Below, piece by piece: positions 1 to 10,535 of a DNA stretch of 64,000 nt. Source of the stretch: Prorocentrum cordatum (Eukaryota; Sar; Dinophyceae; Prorocentrales; Prorocentraceae); the NCBI GenBank assembly GCA_963575745.1, contig CAUYUJ010006336.1, forward strand, positions 18,501 through 82,500, in the 5' to 3' direction. The notes under the pieces are model-generated. The model saw only the letters and a list, made by a program, of their open reading frames with translations, had not been told where the DNA came from and did no database searches. Numbering within the stretch: the first letter of the stretch is position 1; each line of letters begins with the position of its first letter. A program made the position numbers and the translations under genes.

Positions 1-330
1 GTCACGAGCTCCAATGGGCGTCAGGGGAATACATGCTTCAGGCCGAATAGGCGCGTCTAGGGTCGCCACCCCACCAGTGCGTCGCAATTCGTAGGCCGAA
101 TAGAGGCGTCACCGGCCGAATACAAGCTTCAGGCTGATTAGAAGCTTCAGGCCGAATAGAGGCTTCACGAGCGTCAATGGGCGTCAACGGAATAGAGGCT
201 TCAGGCCGAATAGAGGTGTCACGAGCTTCACCAGGCGTCAGCGGAATAGAGGCGTCACCGCAGCTTCTTTGGGGAATAGCGTCTTCAAATAGCCTTTTTC
301 GGCGCCGGCTCGAACGGGGAACTCCCCGGG
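1..330. repeat. Degenerate ~20-bp tandem repeat (GGCCGAATAGAGGCGTCA type)
   Basis: The motif GGCCGAATAGAGGC recurs about every 20 bases with variants such as GCTTCAGGCCGAATAG and GAGCGTCAATGGGCGTCA. Open frames across it are a by-product of the periodicity. No gene is visible. Confidence 0.7.
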
Positions 331-334
331 CCAG

Positions 335-530
335 GCCCCTGTGTATATGGTGCAATCTATGTTGTGCAATCTGTGTGGAGCAATGTGTGGTGCAATACAT
401 GTTGTGCAGTATAGGCTGTGCAATCTCTGTGGAGCGGATCCCAATGGTGCAACATACGAGACGCAATACATGTTGTGCAATACACGTGGTTCTATGTGGT
501 GCACCCTATGTTGTGCACTCTCCACGTTTC
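335..530. repeat. GTGCAATC minisatellite array, copy 1
   Basis: About 14-bp units of the form TGTGGTGCAATCTA or TGTTGTGCAATCTA repeat through this interval. The same array recurs in the same orientation at about 8165-8340, so the LINE and its flanks lie between two related arrays. The bases from 530 to 660 are AT-rich (TATA runs) then C-rich, without a gene. Confidence 0.75.
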
Positions 531-659
531 GTGATCTTTGTATATATATGTATATATATATATATTATGTATTCCTCTTCCTGAATGTTTACAAGCTGGG
601 GGGGGAACCTCCTCACCCCCTTCCCCAACAAAAAAAACATCCCCCCAAGATCCGGCGTT

Positions 660-1142
660 CCCGGGCACCCTAGACACCCTTGCCAAAGGTCCTCCGGCTC
701 GTCCCGGACCTCCCAGGGCGCTTCGCCGCGTCTTGCCAGCAGACCCCAAGCGATCAGAGCGGTGATCAGAGAGGCGGAAGAGAGACCCAAGACAGCACAA
801 GAGCGCTCCAAGAAGGACCCAAATGGCCTCCAGAGGCCCCCAAGACGGCCCAGGAGGCCCCGAGTAAGATTTCCAGAATGCGAAAATCGTTTCATTCCCT
901 TTGGGGAACGTACATTTTCAGCATATTCGCTGTTCGGGTCATATCAGCGCCCAAAACAGCCAAACAAGCTTCCGGTATCGGCCTAAGACGGCCCAAGAGA
1001 CTCCCAAGAAAGCCTCCAGACGGACTCGATGGCCCCAAGACTGCCCAAGGAAGCCCCAGGTGATCCAAAAAGAAGCCCAAGAGGCCCTTACGAGGCCCCC
1101 CAAAAGCAACTCAAGAAGGCCATGGGTGGCCGGGTGGCCCCC
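660..1142. other. Non-coding stretch of degenerate CCAAGA/GGCCCC minisatellite
   Basis: Short units such as CCCAAGACGGCCCAGGAGG recur irregularly. This is the reverse-strand form of the CTTGGGGGCCTC repeats seen at 13.6-15.4 kb and 19.8-20.3 kb. I see no supportable gene. Confidence 0.55.
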
Positions 1143-1190
1143 AGGAGGAGGAGGAGGAGGAGGAGGAGGAGGGAGGAGGAGGATTCCTGG
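1143..1190. repeat. (GGA)n tract at the 3' end of the LINE
   Basis: A run of GGA repeats lies just beyond the retrotransposon's last coding codon (about 1240). A longer GGA tract abuts the other end at 7229-7382, so both ends of the element touch the same microsatellite motif. Confidence 0.8.
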
Positions 1191-1239
1191 GATTCCTGGT
1201 GGCGGGCTCCTGAGTGCAAGCTCAGCCCCTACATCCCAT

Positions 1240-2292
1240 TCACACCTCAGGGAAACTCATGCCATATTTAGGCGGGAGACCCCTCCTCAGCCTGCTGAGA
1301 TTCTGCTTCCCTGTAGTGCTACAGGGCCTGGGGTGCGCCTGGTCGCGCAAGGGGCAGATCACAGCAAGATTCACTGGGGTCCCTACACAAAAATTTCCAC
1401 ATGCAGCACAAAATAAAACTCCTCGAAACACATGCAGCTGGTGTGAGGAGTGGCACAGGGGAACGCTCGGATGGTGACCACCATCAGACCCGACAGGACT
1501 CCACGGACCGATCCCAGCAGAGGGCCCATCCCTCGAAACGGGACCCAACACCGCAGGGCCTGGACAGGCCTCTGGCCAAAATTGATCCAAGCGACCCTTC
1601 AAGGCAGGGAAACGTCTCGCACATAGCTTACATTTAAAAACAGTACTCGTCTTCAGGACAACATGCCCTTGCTGGACGAGGCGGGCTTTACGTTGGCTGG
1701 CACTATTAATCCTAGCCTTCTCTTTGTGTTGCTCACGGCCTAGTCTATCCTGGCGGGTACGACCACAAGTCAACGACACGTGACGACTGATAGCTAGGAG
1801 CCGCTGCAACACGAGGCCACAACATGAATCAACACTACGCACTGTTCTGACTAATTCAGGATCTAAGGCCCCCCATTCGGCAGCCACCCCAGCGAAAACA
1901 TCTGCAACCGAATTAGCAACAAGGCCGTGAGGAGAGATCTGGTACTGGTCAATCTGGCTCCTGGTAGGATGACTTTTAACCCATGTCGCACGAACATCAC
2001 CTGATCGTATTTCAAGAGCGGTCCAAACTTTTTGCCATAAGTCCAGCATGGTAGAGTCATCCACACGTGCTCCCTTTCTTCTGAAGGCCAAGACAATAGG
2101 CTGGTAATCAATGTAAACATGAATTGTGCCCTCGGTGTACACCAAGAGCTGATGAAGTGCAAACAGTTCTGCTCGAGGAGAGCTCTGCACACACATACCA
2201 ACAGTAGGTAGGGTACCACAAAGGATACCTCGAACTTCAAGCGAATCGGGGTCCAGGTGAACAATGACCAACCGCATCTCCTCAACCTCCAA
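1240..2292 (-). CDS. LINE ORF2 C-terminal part: RNase H domain and terminal zinc fingers (frameshifted)
   Basis: This frame continues the RNase H domain that begins in the neighbouring frame with YGTDGSGG (first catalytic Asp). Further acidic positions follow in SPRAELFALHQ (Glu), HVYIDYQPIV (Asp) and LVANSVADVFAG (Asp), the four-residue RNase H pattern. After it come basic residues, then FKCKLCARRF and VLFCAACGNF, two CxxC-type motifs. The initiator given by the frame is not a real start. The switch needs the equivalent of one missing base near 2266, between GWS and IVHLD. Stop at 1240. In a functional element this would be continuous with the reverse transcriptase. Confidence 0.8.
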   Translation of the reverse strand: MEVEEMRLVIVHLDPDSLEVRGILCGTLPTVGMCVQSSPRAELFALHQLLVYTEGTIHVYIDYQPIVLAFRRKGARVDDSTMLDLWQKVWTALEIRSGDVRATWVKSHPTRSQIDQYQISPHGLVANSVADVFAGVAAEWGALDPELVRTVRSVDSCCGLVLQRLLAISRHVSLTCGRTRQDRLGREQHKEKARINSASQRKARLVQQGHVVLKTSTVFKCKLCARRFPALKGRLDQFWPEACPGPAVLGPVSRDGPSAGIGPWSPVGSDGGHHPSVPLCHSSHQLHVFRGVLFCAACGNFCVGTPVNLAVICPLRDQAHPRPCSTTGKQNLSRLRRGLPPKYGMSFPEV

Positions 2293-5200
2293 TCCTTGCC
2301 ATGTTCTCCTCCTGACCCGTCGGTCCCATACACTCCTCCGACGATTTTAACTCCAGAACTGATGGACTCCAAGAACGATCCCCAGGCCCAGACACGAAGT
2401 TGCCCATCTGGAAGGTCATCCAGCGTCCAGCCCATGGGGACCAACCCTCGGGTCCAAAAACAGGAAGCGTCATTGGCCCCCTGGCGGGCATCGTCGGCAA
2501 ACCTATCAGTGAGTCGGATCGCAGAATCCTCGATATTTTTATTGTCATCACACTCCCAAAACCGGTGGAAGGGGGTCTCAGGGGCCAAACCACACCTGGG
2601 ACACACTCCGTTGCTTTCATACCCCGAGTCTTTTAATCTCATTTCAGGCCACTGCCCACCTATGATCAAGTTGGTGAGCAATGCAGCTCCTTCTCCATCA
2701 CCGTTCTTTTTCAAAGAGGCGTGGAGCTGCTTAAAGACTGTAAAATCAACACCTCCACGGAGTCCTTCTCCACAGAAGTGATCAGCAGCTCGTTGCCACA
2801 CTTCGCGCGAAACTGCAAGAAAAACGGCGTGCCACAAGACAAATCTGAAATCGCCCGAATCTGCTTTCACATGATATGGCCCAGGGAACTTCCAGGAGAT
2901 GGGGGATTCAGGGCGCCCATGGAGGTCCAGGATACAAACAATAACAGCAGCAATAGGTCCCCTAACTCGTCGCCATCGGGAGGTCGGGTCGATTCCATTG
3001 AACCTGTTCACGAGGTTGTTCCAGACATTGTTAATACTCATCTTCTGCTTTGGCATCAGGGCGGTCCAGGTTCTCCCCCACTCGAGAAGGTGTTCATAAC
3101 GAAGTCTAAACCCAGGGTCCTCTCGCATCGGATTATTGATCGATAAAATCGTAGTGGAGCATGCACCTGAAGCCCACAAGCCTGATGCTTTAGCAGCTTG
3201 ACCTCGAAGCCGCTGTACAAGGGAAGGCGGGAGTCCAAGCACTTGGTGACTCCAAGTTGAAACAGCCTGCACAGCTGGCTTAAACAAGCGCTTCGCCTTT
3301 TTATTAATGCCAGCCAGGAAGGACAACTTTTTGGAGCGTCGGGTACCCTCAGCCTGCCGTTGTTTCATCTTCCACATGGTCCTCCTCCTTCCTGCCGTAG
3401 TAGCAACGCCTAAATCTTTAGTAGTATCTCTCACCGTCAGAGGGAGCCCAAGATTAACACATTTCTGGTGCACGATCCTAGTCAAACCAACGCTAGAGCC
3501 CACGATACATGACTTAGACGAAATAACACAACCTCTATCAACAAGAGCTTGGTGCAACTCAACAATAGCTGGGACAATAGTATGAGCAACAGCTTCGGCA
3601 CGCCCTTGAAGGGATTGGGTTAGGTCATCAACGTACGCAAAGATGGGGACTCTCGGGATCCTCTGGTGGGCAGTTTCCAAAATATCATACAGGTAACATT
3701 TAATCCACGGCATAGACTGGGAACACCCTGCCAAGATAGACTGTCCTGCTCCAAGGACACGAGACACTACAGACTCCACCTCGAGCACCCTGGGGGCCGT
3801 GTGGATCAGCAGCCCCATGTACAGCATGAGGGCGGAATAATCGACCTCTCTGGCAAGCCTGACCAACTTAGATGGGTCGATAGAATCAAAAAATTTTTCC
3901 ATATCCCAGTGGGCCGAAAGGGACTGGCATCCTTCCTCACGGGCAATTTCGTGGACCAACTCGCGAACCATGGCCGCTCTCAGGGCCGAGGAATTTTTAA
4001 CAGCAGTATCCCAAAACGCAACATGAGAATCGGTCCATTCCAAAATACGGTCACCCCTGAGTTTAGTATACATCCTATACAAGGTGGGGCATTTGGTGAT
4101 AGGCCGTTCCGCGCTCACGGTCTTAGGGATAAGGGCCACAAGACACAAGTAGACCTGAACAGGGAAACTCTGGGTGTATTCGAACGCATTGAAAAGGTCA
4201 CTCAGATCCTGCAAAGCTTCTGGCGGCAGCTGCAAAATGTCCTTAGGCGACCAACTGTCGACTCCAAGGCTAGTTCCTGCAGGGAAATACTTGCGAACCC
4301 GCATTACATCATGCGGTTGGATGGGGATTAAACCAGTGGCCTCAACGGCCGCCTCGTGCCGGAGCTGACCCATGCTATACACGAGGGATTCGATTTGACT
4401 ACTGGATGGGGTCCACCACTTCTCCCAAAACAGCTCTCGCACTTCAAGCATCTCGGTGGGGGATTGGGCCACTTTACCTTGATCAATGAGGAATTCAACC
4501 TCCTGCTTAGAACCGTGCTTCAACCACCGATGGATGGGTTTGGCTCCCCCTTTGAGGCCCTCGGACAACCACTTCTTAATGCAACCCTGACCAGCTTCTC
4601 GAGCCTGCGTCCACGCACGACGAAGGATGGGTTCCAACCCTTCCTGCATAACGTCAACCGAGGTAGGGTCAAGGGGGAGGTTCTTCAGACGTTCAGCCCA
4701 AACCTGGGCCTGCCTGGCGTTCACCAGGGCGGTGATGTGCTGGCCGACCTCGTCAGCTCGTTGAATTAGGACATTCCTGAGGGCGGAGAGGCGCCGAGTT
4801 CCTCCTCGCTTCAGGGCAACTTTCAAATCAAACAGCCTGGAGGAAACAAAAGACCAAAAGGCAAGCGTCGGGCACGCAAAGCCTTGCCGAAGGGGACCCC
4901 TCCTGCCAAGTTTTCCCAACCGAAACTGGACCCCATGACCTCTTTGTCCCCCAGGGGACTCTTGACAGGACCGAGACAACATCAGGTTTTCGGCAGCAAC
5001 TGACCATTTTTGAAACCCCTCAGACAGCGGTCCTGGAGGCCCAGCTCCATGAAAGGGAAGGAATGCCGAACGAACTTCAGCAGGAACAGAGACTTGCTGG
5101 CGGGGAACTCGATGCAAGTGCACTTGCCATGGCAGGTCAGGCCCAACGGCAGGAAGGAAGCGTGGTGGTTTGTCCCGCTTACATACAGGAACCGATAAGA

Positions 5201-5940
5201 TATTAAGTGGGAGGTGGACATGTAAACATGCATGCGTCTTGAAACCCGAGGTAAGATCAGCATTCATGGAAACATACGGCCGAAGGGAACGAGATATCAC
5301 TCCATAATCAATCATCGAACCAAAGCCTTTATCACATGTGAAGTCGACATTCATGGGTTCAACCACCACGCCATTAACAAGCTCACAAAATCCGCACTCA
5401 TGCAGATCAACGGCAGGCATATTGAAATCTCCAAGCAAGAGGAACGGGGTGTTAATCATGCGCAAGAAATCAGTCACTTGCTGCAAACGCTTCAAATTGT
5501 CACCGACGAGACCCAAATCAGAAATGAGATAGATAACCCCAATAGCCATAGACACTCCATGAGTCTTCAACTCAAGGAAGAACCAACATTCTCCCGATCC
5601 AAATTCCTGGGCTCCTCCAAGAGCCGACCGAAGATATTTCTTACAGTAGAATCCTTTCTGAACGACTCCTCCAACTCCCCCATGGGTACCTCCTCCTGGA
5701 CTAGGAAGTGCTGCTTGGAAGTGTGGGCGCCAGCCCATCTGAGAACAGTCTTTCTTAACGGTAGCCAAACGTTCATGCTTAACGTGATGTTCTGCGAACA
5801 AGAAGATGTCAGTCTGACCGATAGCTTCCGAGATCTCTCCCTTGGCCAACGCAGACCAACTCGAAATGTTGCAGAACTTCACATCAAGGCTTCCAGCAGC
5901 CTTACTAAAGTAGCTGCTGGGGTGGTACTGCCTGGGGGGC
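2264..5940 (-). CDS. LINE ORF2: endonuclease and reverse transcriptase polyprotein
   Basis: An uninterrupted frame of about 1,220 codons. The N-terminal endonuclease/exonuclease/phosphatase domain shows AEHH, the metal-binding/catalytic block LLLGDFNMP (5416-5442) and SMIDYGVISRSL. The reverse transcriptase shows LIPKTVSAERPI, motif A WDMEKFFDSID (3871-3912), motif B AGCSQSMPW and the catalytic FAYVDD (3621-3644). Downstream CPRCGLAPETPFHRFWEC forms a zinc knuckle before the RNase H. It would nick target DNA and copy its RNA by target-primed reverse transcription. The same frame stays open upstream to 7496 only because of codon-biased shadow and GGA repeats; I do not regard that part as coding. 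Its natural start is uncertain because ORF1 joins it with a frame change near 5930. Confidence 0.88.
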
Positions 5941-7083
5941 GGCAAGCTTGGCGAAGCTGCTGACAAAGAGATTATTAGCATAGTCCGAAACTCTAAGGCG
6001 CTTGTCCGCCTTGGTCTCGAACTTTTTGGTGAGGAGGGCCTCCAGCCGCTCCAAATCTTCAGGGGAAACCTCCTCAGCTGGCCTCTTGCGAAGCTCACGA
6101 ATTTCCTTCTCGGTCTCATCCAACTCCTGGTCCCCTTCGTCCAAGCCAGGGACAGCTTGTTCCTCACCACCACGAAGAATGTTCTTGGCTGCCTTCTGTG
6201 CGGACCGTAACAACTGCCACTCGGAGAAGGGGACCTTTGTCGAATCTGCCACTTTCCGAAGTTCATCATCGGAGAGTTCGTGAAGGCGTTGGACGATATC
6301 AGGATCATAGGTGGATTGATTGCCAGAACTGCCCATGTCGCCCCCTGCTGCAGGAGCCTGATGTCCTCCGCCCACAGGTACGCCTGCGGGTTCCATGGGA
6401 ACATCTTGAGGTCCTTCTCCTGGTGCATGGACTCCAGCAGCACGGGCGGCTTCAGCTGCAGCTTTGGTACGTGACTTGAACTCTTCCTCATCAAAGTTGT
6501 TCTGCTTCTCCTTGGCATTGTTGAGCTTGTTGCGTGCTTCTTCCAACCCAGCGGAGGCTGCTTGGAATGCGGATTCAGCTTGGGCGACTTTCTCCCTAGC
6601 TTTCGCCAAGGCGTCCTGTCGAGCACTGCGGTCTTGCCATGCCAGTCTTTCTTCTTTTGCTGCCTGCTCAACTTCTTTGGCAAGCTCCGTACGTTTGGCC
6701 GCCACCAGTGATTCCAACTCCACATTGGTAGGAACTGCAGGAAGCGGCTCAGGGGGAAGTGCAGATGCCAGAAGAGATTGAAGCTCAGGAAATTGAACGA
6801 GTGCAGCACGGGCTTGATCTGCCAGCGAGGACGAAACATCACTTTGTCCTCCACCAACCTGCTCTGAAAGACCTCCTGGAAGCCCGTGCGGTTGTTCATA
6901 CCCTTTATATGCGGACTTACATACTCTGCACCAAGCGTGACCTCTCCAATCCCATTCCCAATGGCCACACTTGCTGCACACGCTGTAGGACTGATGCTGA
7001 CCCCGCCAATCATTGCCACGACTGCGGGAACGAGAATTGCGCCAACCATGGTTACCCTTGCCCCACTGCGCCATTGCATGCAC
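5905..7083 (-). CDS. LINE ORF1-like region: zinc ribbon and coiled coil
   Basis: 392 codons starting MHAMAQWGKG; a second Met lies three codons in. The start is supported because it is the first ATG after the spliced-leader sequence, 124 nt upstream. It has a zinc-ribbon-like CSKCGHWEWDW...WCRVCK near residues 35-60, then a long Ala/Glu/Lys-rich segment with coiled-coil character (residues ~110-210) and an acidic segment before the end. Such N-terminal modules bind element RNA. It overlaps the endonuclease frame in its last ~12 codons, so it either ended in a stop and ORF2 was separate, or a +1 change has split a once continuous polyprotein. Confidence 0.7.
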   Translation of the reverse strand: MHAMAQWGKGNHGWRNSRSRSRGNDWRGQHQSYSVCSKCGHWEWDWRGHAWCRVCKSAYKGYEQPHGLPGGLSEQVGGGQSDVSSSLADQARAALVQFPELQSLLASALPPEPLPAVPTNVELESLVAAKRTELAKEVEQAAKEERLAWQDRSARQDALAKAREKVAQAESAFQAASAGLEEARNKLNNAKEKQNNFDEEEFKSRTKAAAEAARAAGVHAPGEGPQDVPMEPAGVPVGGGHQAPAAGGDMGSSGNQSTYDPDIVQRLHELSDDELRKVADSTKVPFSEWQLLRSAQKAAKNILRGGEEQAVPGLDEGDQELDETEKEIRELRKRPAEEVSPEDLERLEALLTKKFETKADKRLRVSDYANNLFVSSFAKLAAPQAVPPQQLL

Positions 7084-7206
7084 TGCAGGACGTGGGCTTG
7101 CTCCTCCAGGAGCTCACAGGTGCCCCCCTGTGGGGCGAAAAGCCAGGAGCCTCGAGCCGCTCCCTCGGCTGCACACAAGCTCCCAGCGCGGGAGCGACGT
7201 TGGGAA

Positions 7207-7228
7207 CTTGAGCCAAAATGGCTACGGT
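7207..7228 (-). other. Dinoflagellate spliced-leader sequence retroposed into the genome
   Basis: Read on the minus strand these 22 bases start ACCGTAGCC and end GGCTCAAG, with ATTTT in between, matching all 22 positions of the dinoflagellate leader consensus (first base D = A). Known biology: the leader is added to nuclear mRNAs by trans-splicing and is not normally present at genes, so its presence directly 5' of the LINE marks this copy as made from a trans-spliced transcript. This is not a spliced-leader RNA gene: no donor GT or downstream snRNA-like part follows. Confidence 0.93.
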
Positions 7229-7382
7229 GGAGGGAGGAGGAGGAGGAGGAGAAGGAGGAGGAGGAGGAGGAGGAGGGAGGAGGAGGAGGAGGAGGAGGAG
7301 GAGGAGGAGCAGGAAGGAGCAGCAGGAGGGAGGAGGAGGAGGGAGGAGGAGGAGGAGGAGGAGGAGGAGGAGGAGGAGGGAG
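7229..7382. repeat. (GGA)n microsatellite abutting the LINE 5' end
   Basis: About 150 bases of near-pure GGA with single AGG/GAGG slips begin immediately after the spliced-leader sequence. Long Pro/Ser-rich or Gly/Arg-rich frames here are artefacts. Confidence 0.9.
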
Positions 7383-7756
7383 ATGGCCCCAGGACGGCTC
7401 GAGAGGGCCCGACGCCGGCCCCACCAAGGCTCGAACAAGGCCCACACGGCGTTCTGACCCACCAAGCTGATTCGAATCCCGAGTTCGCAACCACATTTCC
7501 CAGAGATCTGTCGCGAGCCCAGGGTTCGGTGCATTCCCTAGGAATTGCTATCATTTACTCTCGCCAGCCTCGTTGCGACCCGCTGCAGCATGCCACCTTC
7601 GGTTTGGCACTGCTTCGTATTTTGCGGCATTGCTTGACATTGCGTCGGCTTGCTTGGCCATCATTCGCGTGGCTTGCCATTCCTTGGCGCAGCGCAACTG
7701 ACATTCTTCGCCGCCCCCCGACGGCGCCATCTCGTTCCCTCCTGCTCCTCTCTGGG

Positions 7757-7926
7757 TCCTCCTTCTCCTCCTCCTCCTCCTCCTCCTCCTCCTTCACCTC
7801 GTCTTCCTCCTCCTCCTCCTCTCCTCTCCTCCTCCTCCTCCTCCTCCTCTTCCTCCTCCTCCTCCTCCTCCTCCTCCTCCTCCTCCTCCTCCTCCTCCTC
7901 CTCCTCCTCCTCCTCCTCCTCCTCTC
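7757..7926. repeat. (TCC)n microsatellite
   Basis: Almost uninterrupted CCT/TCC repeats, longest pure block about 7850-7922. The flanks 7383-7756 and 7927-8134 show no supportable gene. Confidence 0.9.
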
Positions 7927-8164
7927 TCTCCCGCCACACCACTTGTCCTCCCCCACATCCGCTTCCCTCTCCTCGCTCCACGAGATCGCCCTCCACCCAG
8001 AGCCCGCAGAGGCTTGGGAAGGGCCACGGACCGCCCGAACTTTCGAAGATTTCCGAAAACCACCGCAGGGAAGAGGCAAAATGTTCAAATTCACTAGGGA
8101 TGGCGCGAACGACCAACATGAGCAAAGGCTCAAGGACCAAGGTGCATGGCGCGAAGCGCCCATG

Positions 8165-8345
8165 CAGTCTTGTATACATGGTGCGATATAGGTAGTGCAA
8201 TTCATATCGTGCAATCTATGTTGTGCAATCCATGTGGTGCAATCAATGTTGTGCAATCTATGTGGTGCGATCTGCATGGTGCACTATCTGTGGTGCATTC
8301 TATGTTGTGCAATCTGTGCGGAGCAATCTATGTGGCGCAAAACGA
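8165..8345. repeat. GTGCAATC minisatellite array, copy 2
   Basis: Same 14-bp family as at 335-530, same orientation (TGTGGTGCAATC, TGTTGTGCAATC). The segment 8346-9180 that follows is GC-rich with GGCGACG and GCCGCC repeats and no gene I can support. Confidence 0.75.
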
Positions 8346-9184
8346 CGGGGCGGCGAGGCGGCGACGTGGCGGCGACGGCGACAGCATAGCCGCCAGACTA
8401 CCACACCCGCCCGGACGACGGGCGGCGACGAGGTGGCGACGGGCCTGCGATGGCGACAACATAGCCGCCAGACCGCCACACAAGCAAGAACCCCTAAGTG
8501 CATGCACTGGTTGGGGAAATTGTCGGAGCTTCGCGCGCCAGGGGCGGCGCCGGAGGCGCCGTCAGGGGGCCCCAGCGCAGATCCAAGAAATCCGCGCGGA
8601 GCTCTGAAAGTGTATGTTTATGCAGTTTCCGTAATAAGTGAGTAGATTCCCCAATTCCCGTATTCGAGTGCATATTTATGCAGTCTTTTCTTAATCATAA
8701 ACCCAATGGGAAGCCCCTGCTCCTGACGCTCTCCCTCCACCGCCGCCGAAGGGCCGGCAGCGCCCCGGATCCTGCAGCGGCCGCGCGCGGAGCAGGCCAG
8801 TCGACAGCACGCCGCTGCCGCAGTCGCTCGTCGCTCGTCGCCGCCGGCGCCATCGCTCGTCGCTCGCCGTCGCAGCCGCCGTCGTCATCGCTGTCGTCGT
8901 ATACGTATCTACTTGCGGCATTCCAGGAAATGTCTTCGCCTTCGAGGGATCGAGAAGCTTGCATCTCTTCCCTGGCGGAAGGCCAGCGGAAGGCGGCGGA
9001 AGCCGGACGAGGCCGTCTCCGCCGGCGCAATACAGCGGAAGGCCGGCGGAAGCCGGCTAAACAATGAGCCAGACGAAAGACCCAATCATGTGCAGCTGCG
9101 AGCAACGCAGGGTACGGTCTCCTCCTCGTGGGCAGCGCGCCGCGAAAGCGACGGAGCGCGGGGCAGCGCGCATGGAGGCCGCGA

Positions 9185-9530
9185 AACTTGCGAGGGGTGT
9201 GCCGAAATGGGGGGTGGAACCGCATGCGAACGCAGCCACTGGGGCCTTCTGTGGAGCTCCCTATGGGGCCACGAAACGTGTGAGGTGTGTGTGTGTGTGT
9301 GCCGAAATTTGGGGTGGAATCGCATGCGAACGGGGCCACGAAGCGTGTGAGGGGTGTGCCGAAATGGGGAGTGGAACCGCATGCGAACGTAGCCACTGGA
9401 GCTTTCGGTGGAGCTCCCTATGGGGCCACGGAACGTGTGAGGGGTGTGCCGACATGGGGGGTGCACCGCATGCGAACGCAGCCACTGGAGCCTTCGCTGG
9501 AGCTCCCTAGAGGGGCAACGAAACGTTGCA
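9185..9530. repeat. Tandem repeat around GCCGAAATGGGGNGTGGAACCGCATGCGAACG
   Basis: Four imperfect units begin at about 9200, 9299, 9357 and 9447. Each contains GTGTGCCGAAATGGGG, then CCGCATGCGAACG, and mostly ends with GGAGCTCCCTATGGGGCCACG. Unit length varies because one unit lacks the middle block and carries a short (GT)n. 9531-10229 holds no gene. Confidence 0.75.
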
Positions 9531-10229
9531 CTGGGTGGTCCGAAACACAGAAGTGCGGAAGGCAGAGGCATGTAGGGGGAGGAGGGAGGAGGGGAGGAGG
9601 AAGGAAGGAGGGGGAAGAAGAACGCGGGGCGCTGTCCCTTCAAAACGAGGACCCAACACCACAGGATGGTTGGGACAAATTTCCAAGTGCTGTACTTTTT
9701 TGTGTTCAGGGTTTTCAGAGCCGGCTACATGTACCATATCCCCCGCAGTTCACGAGTGAGGGGACGGCGGGATCGGCGGGAGTGCTCTGAAGGAGCCCCT
9801 CCGCTGGTGCCGACCGCATTCAACTTACACCGAGCCCTCCGCAGGCGCCGAATTTTTCGTCAAAGCAATGTGGGTAGGTCGCAGGTGGCTCCCAGTCGGG
9901 TCGCGGGTGGGTCGAGGGTGGGTCGAGGCGGGTGATGGGCGGGTCGCGGGTGTGTCGTGGGTTGGTCGCGGACGATGACGTCGGAAACAACAGATAATAA
10001 CAATGATCCTCACCGCGAAAGCCCGTTTCAGGCACGCACCTAGAGATCGTGTAAGACCGCTCGGCCGCCCTCATTTTGATATATTCGTAGCACCCCGCAG
10101 ATGCGGATAAGAGTGAGGGGAACGGTGGGGACGTCGGCAGCCTGCAAGACTCTGGAGAAGCCCGCCGCATGAGCCAAAGTTTCACAAATTATACAATGAG
10201 CCCGCCGCAGGCGCCGACCTTTTCTTCGA

Positions 10230-10535
10230 ACCAATGTGGATCGGTCGCGGGCGGGTCGCGGGTGGGTCGCGGGTGAGTCGCGGGGTGGGCCGCGGGTGGG
10301 CCGTGGGTGGGTCGCGGGTGTGTCGCGGGTGGGTCGCGGGTGGGTCGCGGGATGGGTCGCGGGTGGGTCGCGGGTGGGTCGCGGGTGGGTCGCGGGATGG
10401 GTCGCGGGGTGGGTCGCGGGGTGGGTCGCGGGGGGGTCGCGGGGGGGTCGCGGGGGGGTCGCGGGGTGGGTCGCGGGGTGGGTCGCGGGGTAGGTCGCGG
10501 GGTGGGTCGCGGGGTGGGTCGCGGGTGGGTCGCGC
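10230..10535. repeat. 12-bp tandem repeat (GGTCGCGGGTGG)n
   Basis: More than 20 near-identical copies with GGGTGGGTCGCGG and GGGGGGGTCGCGG variants. A shorter patch of the same motif occurs at about 9885-9965. Confidence 0.9.

Larger units (their letters stand above)
1191..7228 (-). mobile_element. LINE-type (non-LTR) retrotransposon, near full length, with a spliced leader at its 5' end
   Basis: Read on the minus strand: spliced-leader sequence (7228-7207), ~124 nt of leader, an ORF1-like zinc-ribbon/coiled-coil region (7083-5905), an apurinic-type endonuclease (about 5940-5150), a reverse transcriptase (about 4400-3300), a CCHC-like zinc knuckle (about 2560), an RNase H domain (2330-1880) and C-terminal Cys-rich fingers (to 1240). 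Two single-base frame changes, near 5930 and near 2266, break it into three frames; otherwise it is open. This is the domain order of LINEs with a C-terminal RNase H. No poly(A) is seen; the 3' end runs into GGA repeats. The copy looks recent but is probably not directly functional. Confidence 0.88.

Noticed and set aside
7462-7482. GATTCGAATCC as a tRNA T-arm
   Set aside because: No matching A-box, acceptor stem or anticodon arm at a suitable distance.
7229-7496. The upstream part of an 1,877-codon minus-strand frame (Pro/Ser-rich) as the N-terminus of the LINE protein
   Set aside because: It lies 5' of the spliced leader, so it was not part of the copied RNA, and is encoded by GGA repeats. 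The same frame over 7083-5905 is a shadow of ORF1.
10163-10185. CTTTGGCTCATG on the minus strand as a leader relic
   Set aside because: Only about 12 of 21 positions agree, which is not better than chance.
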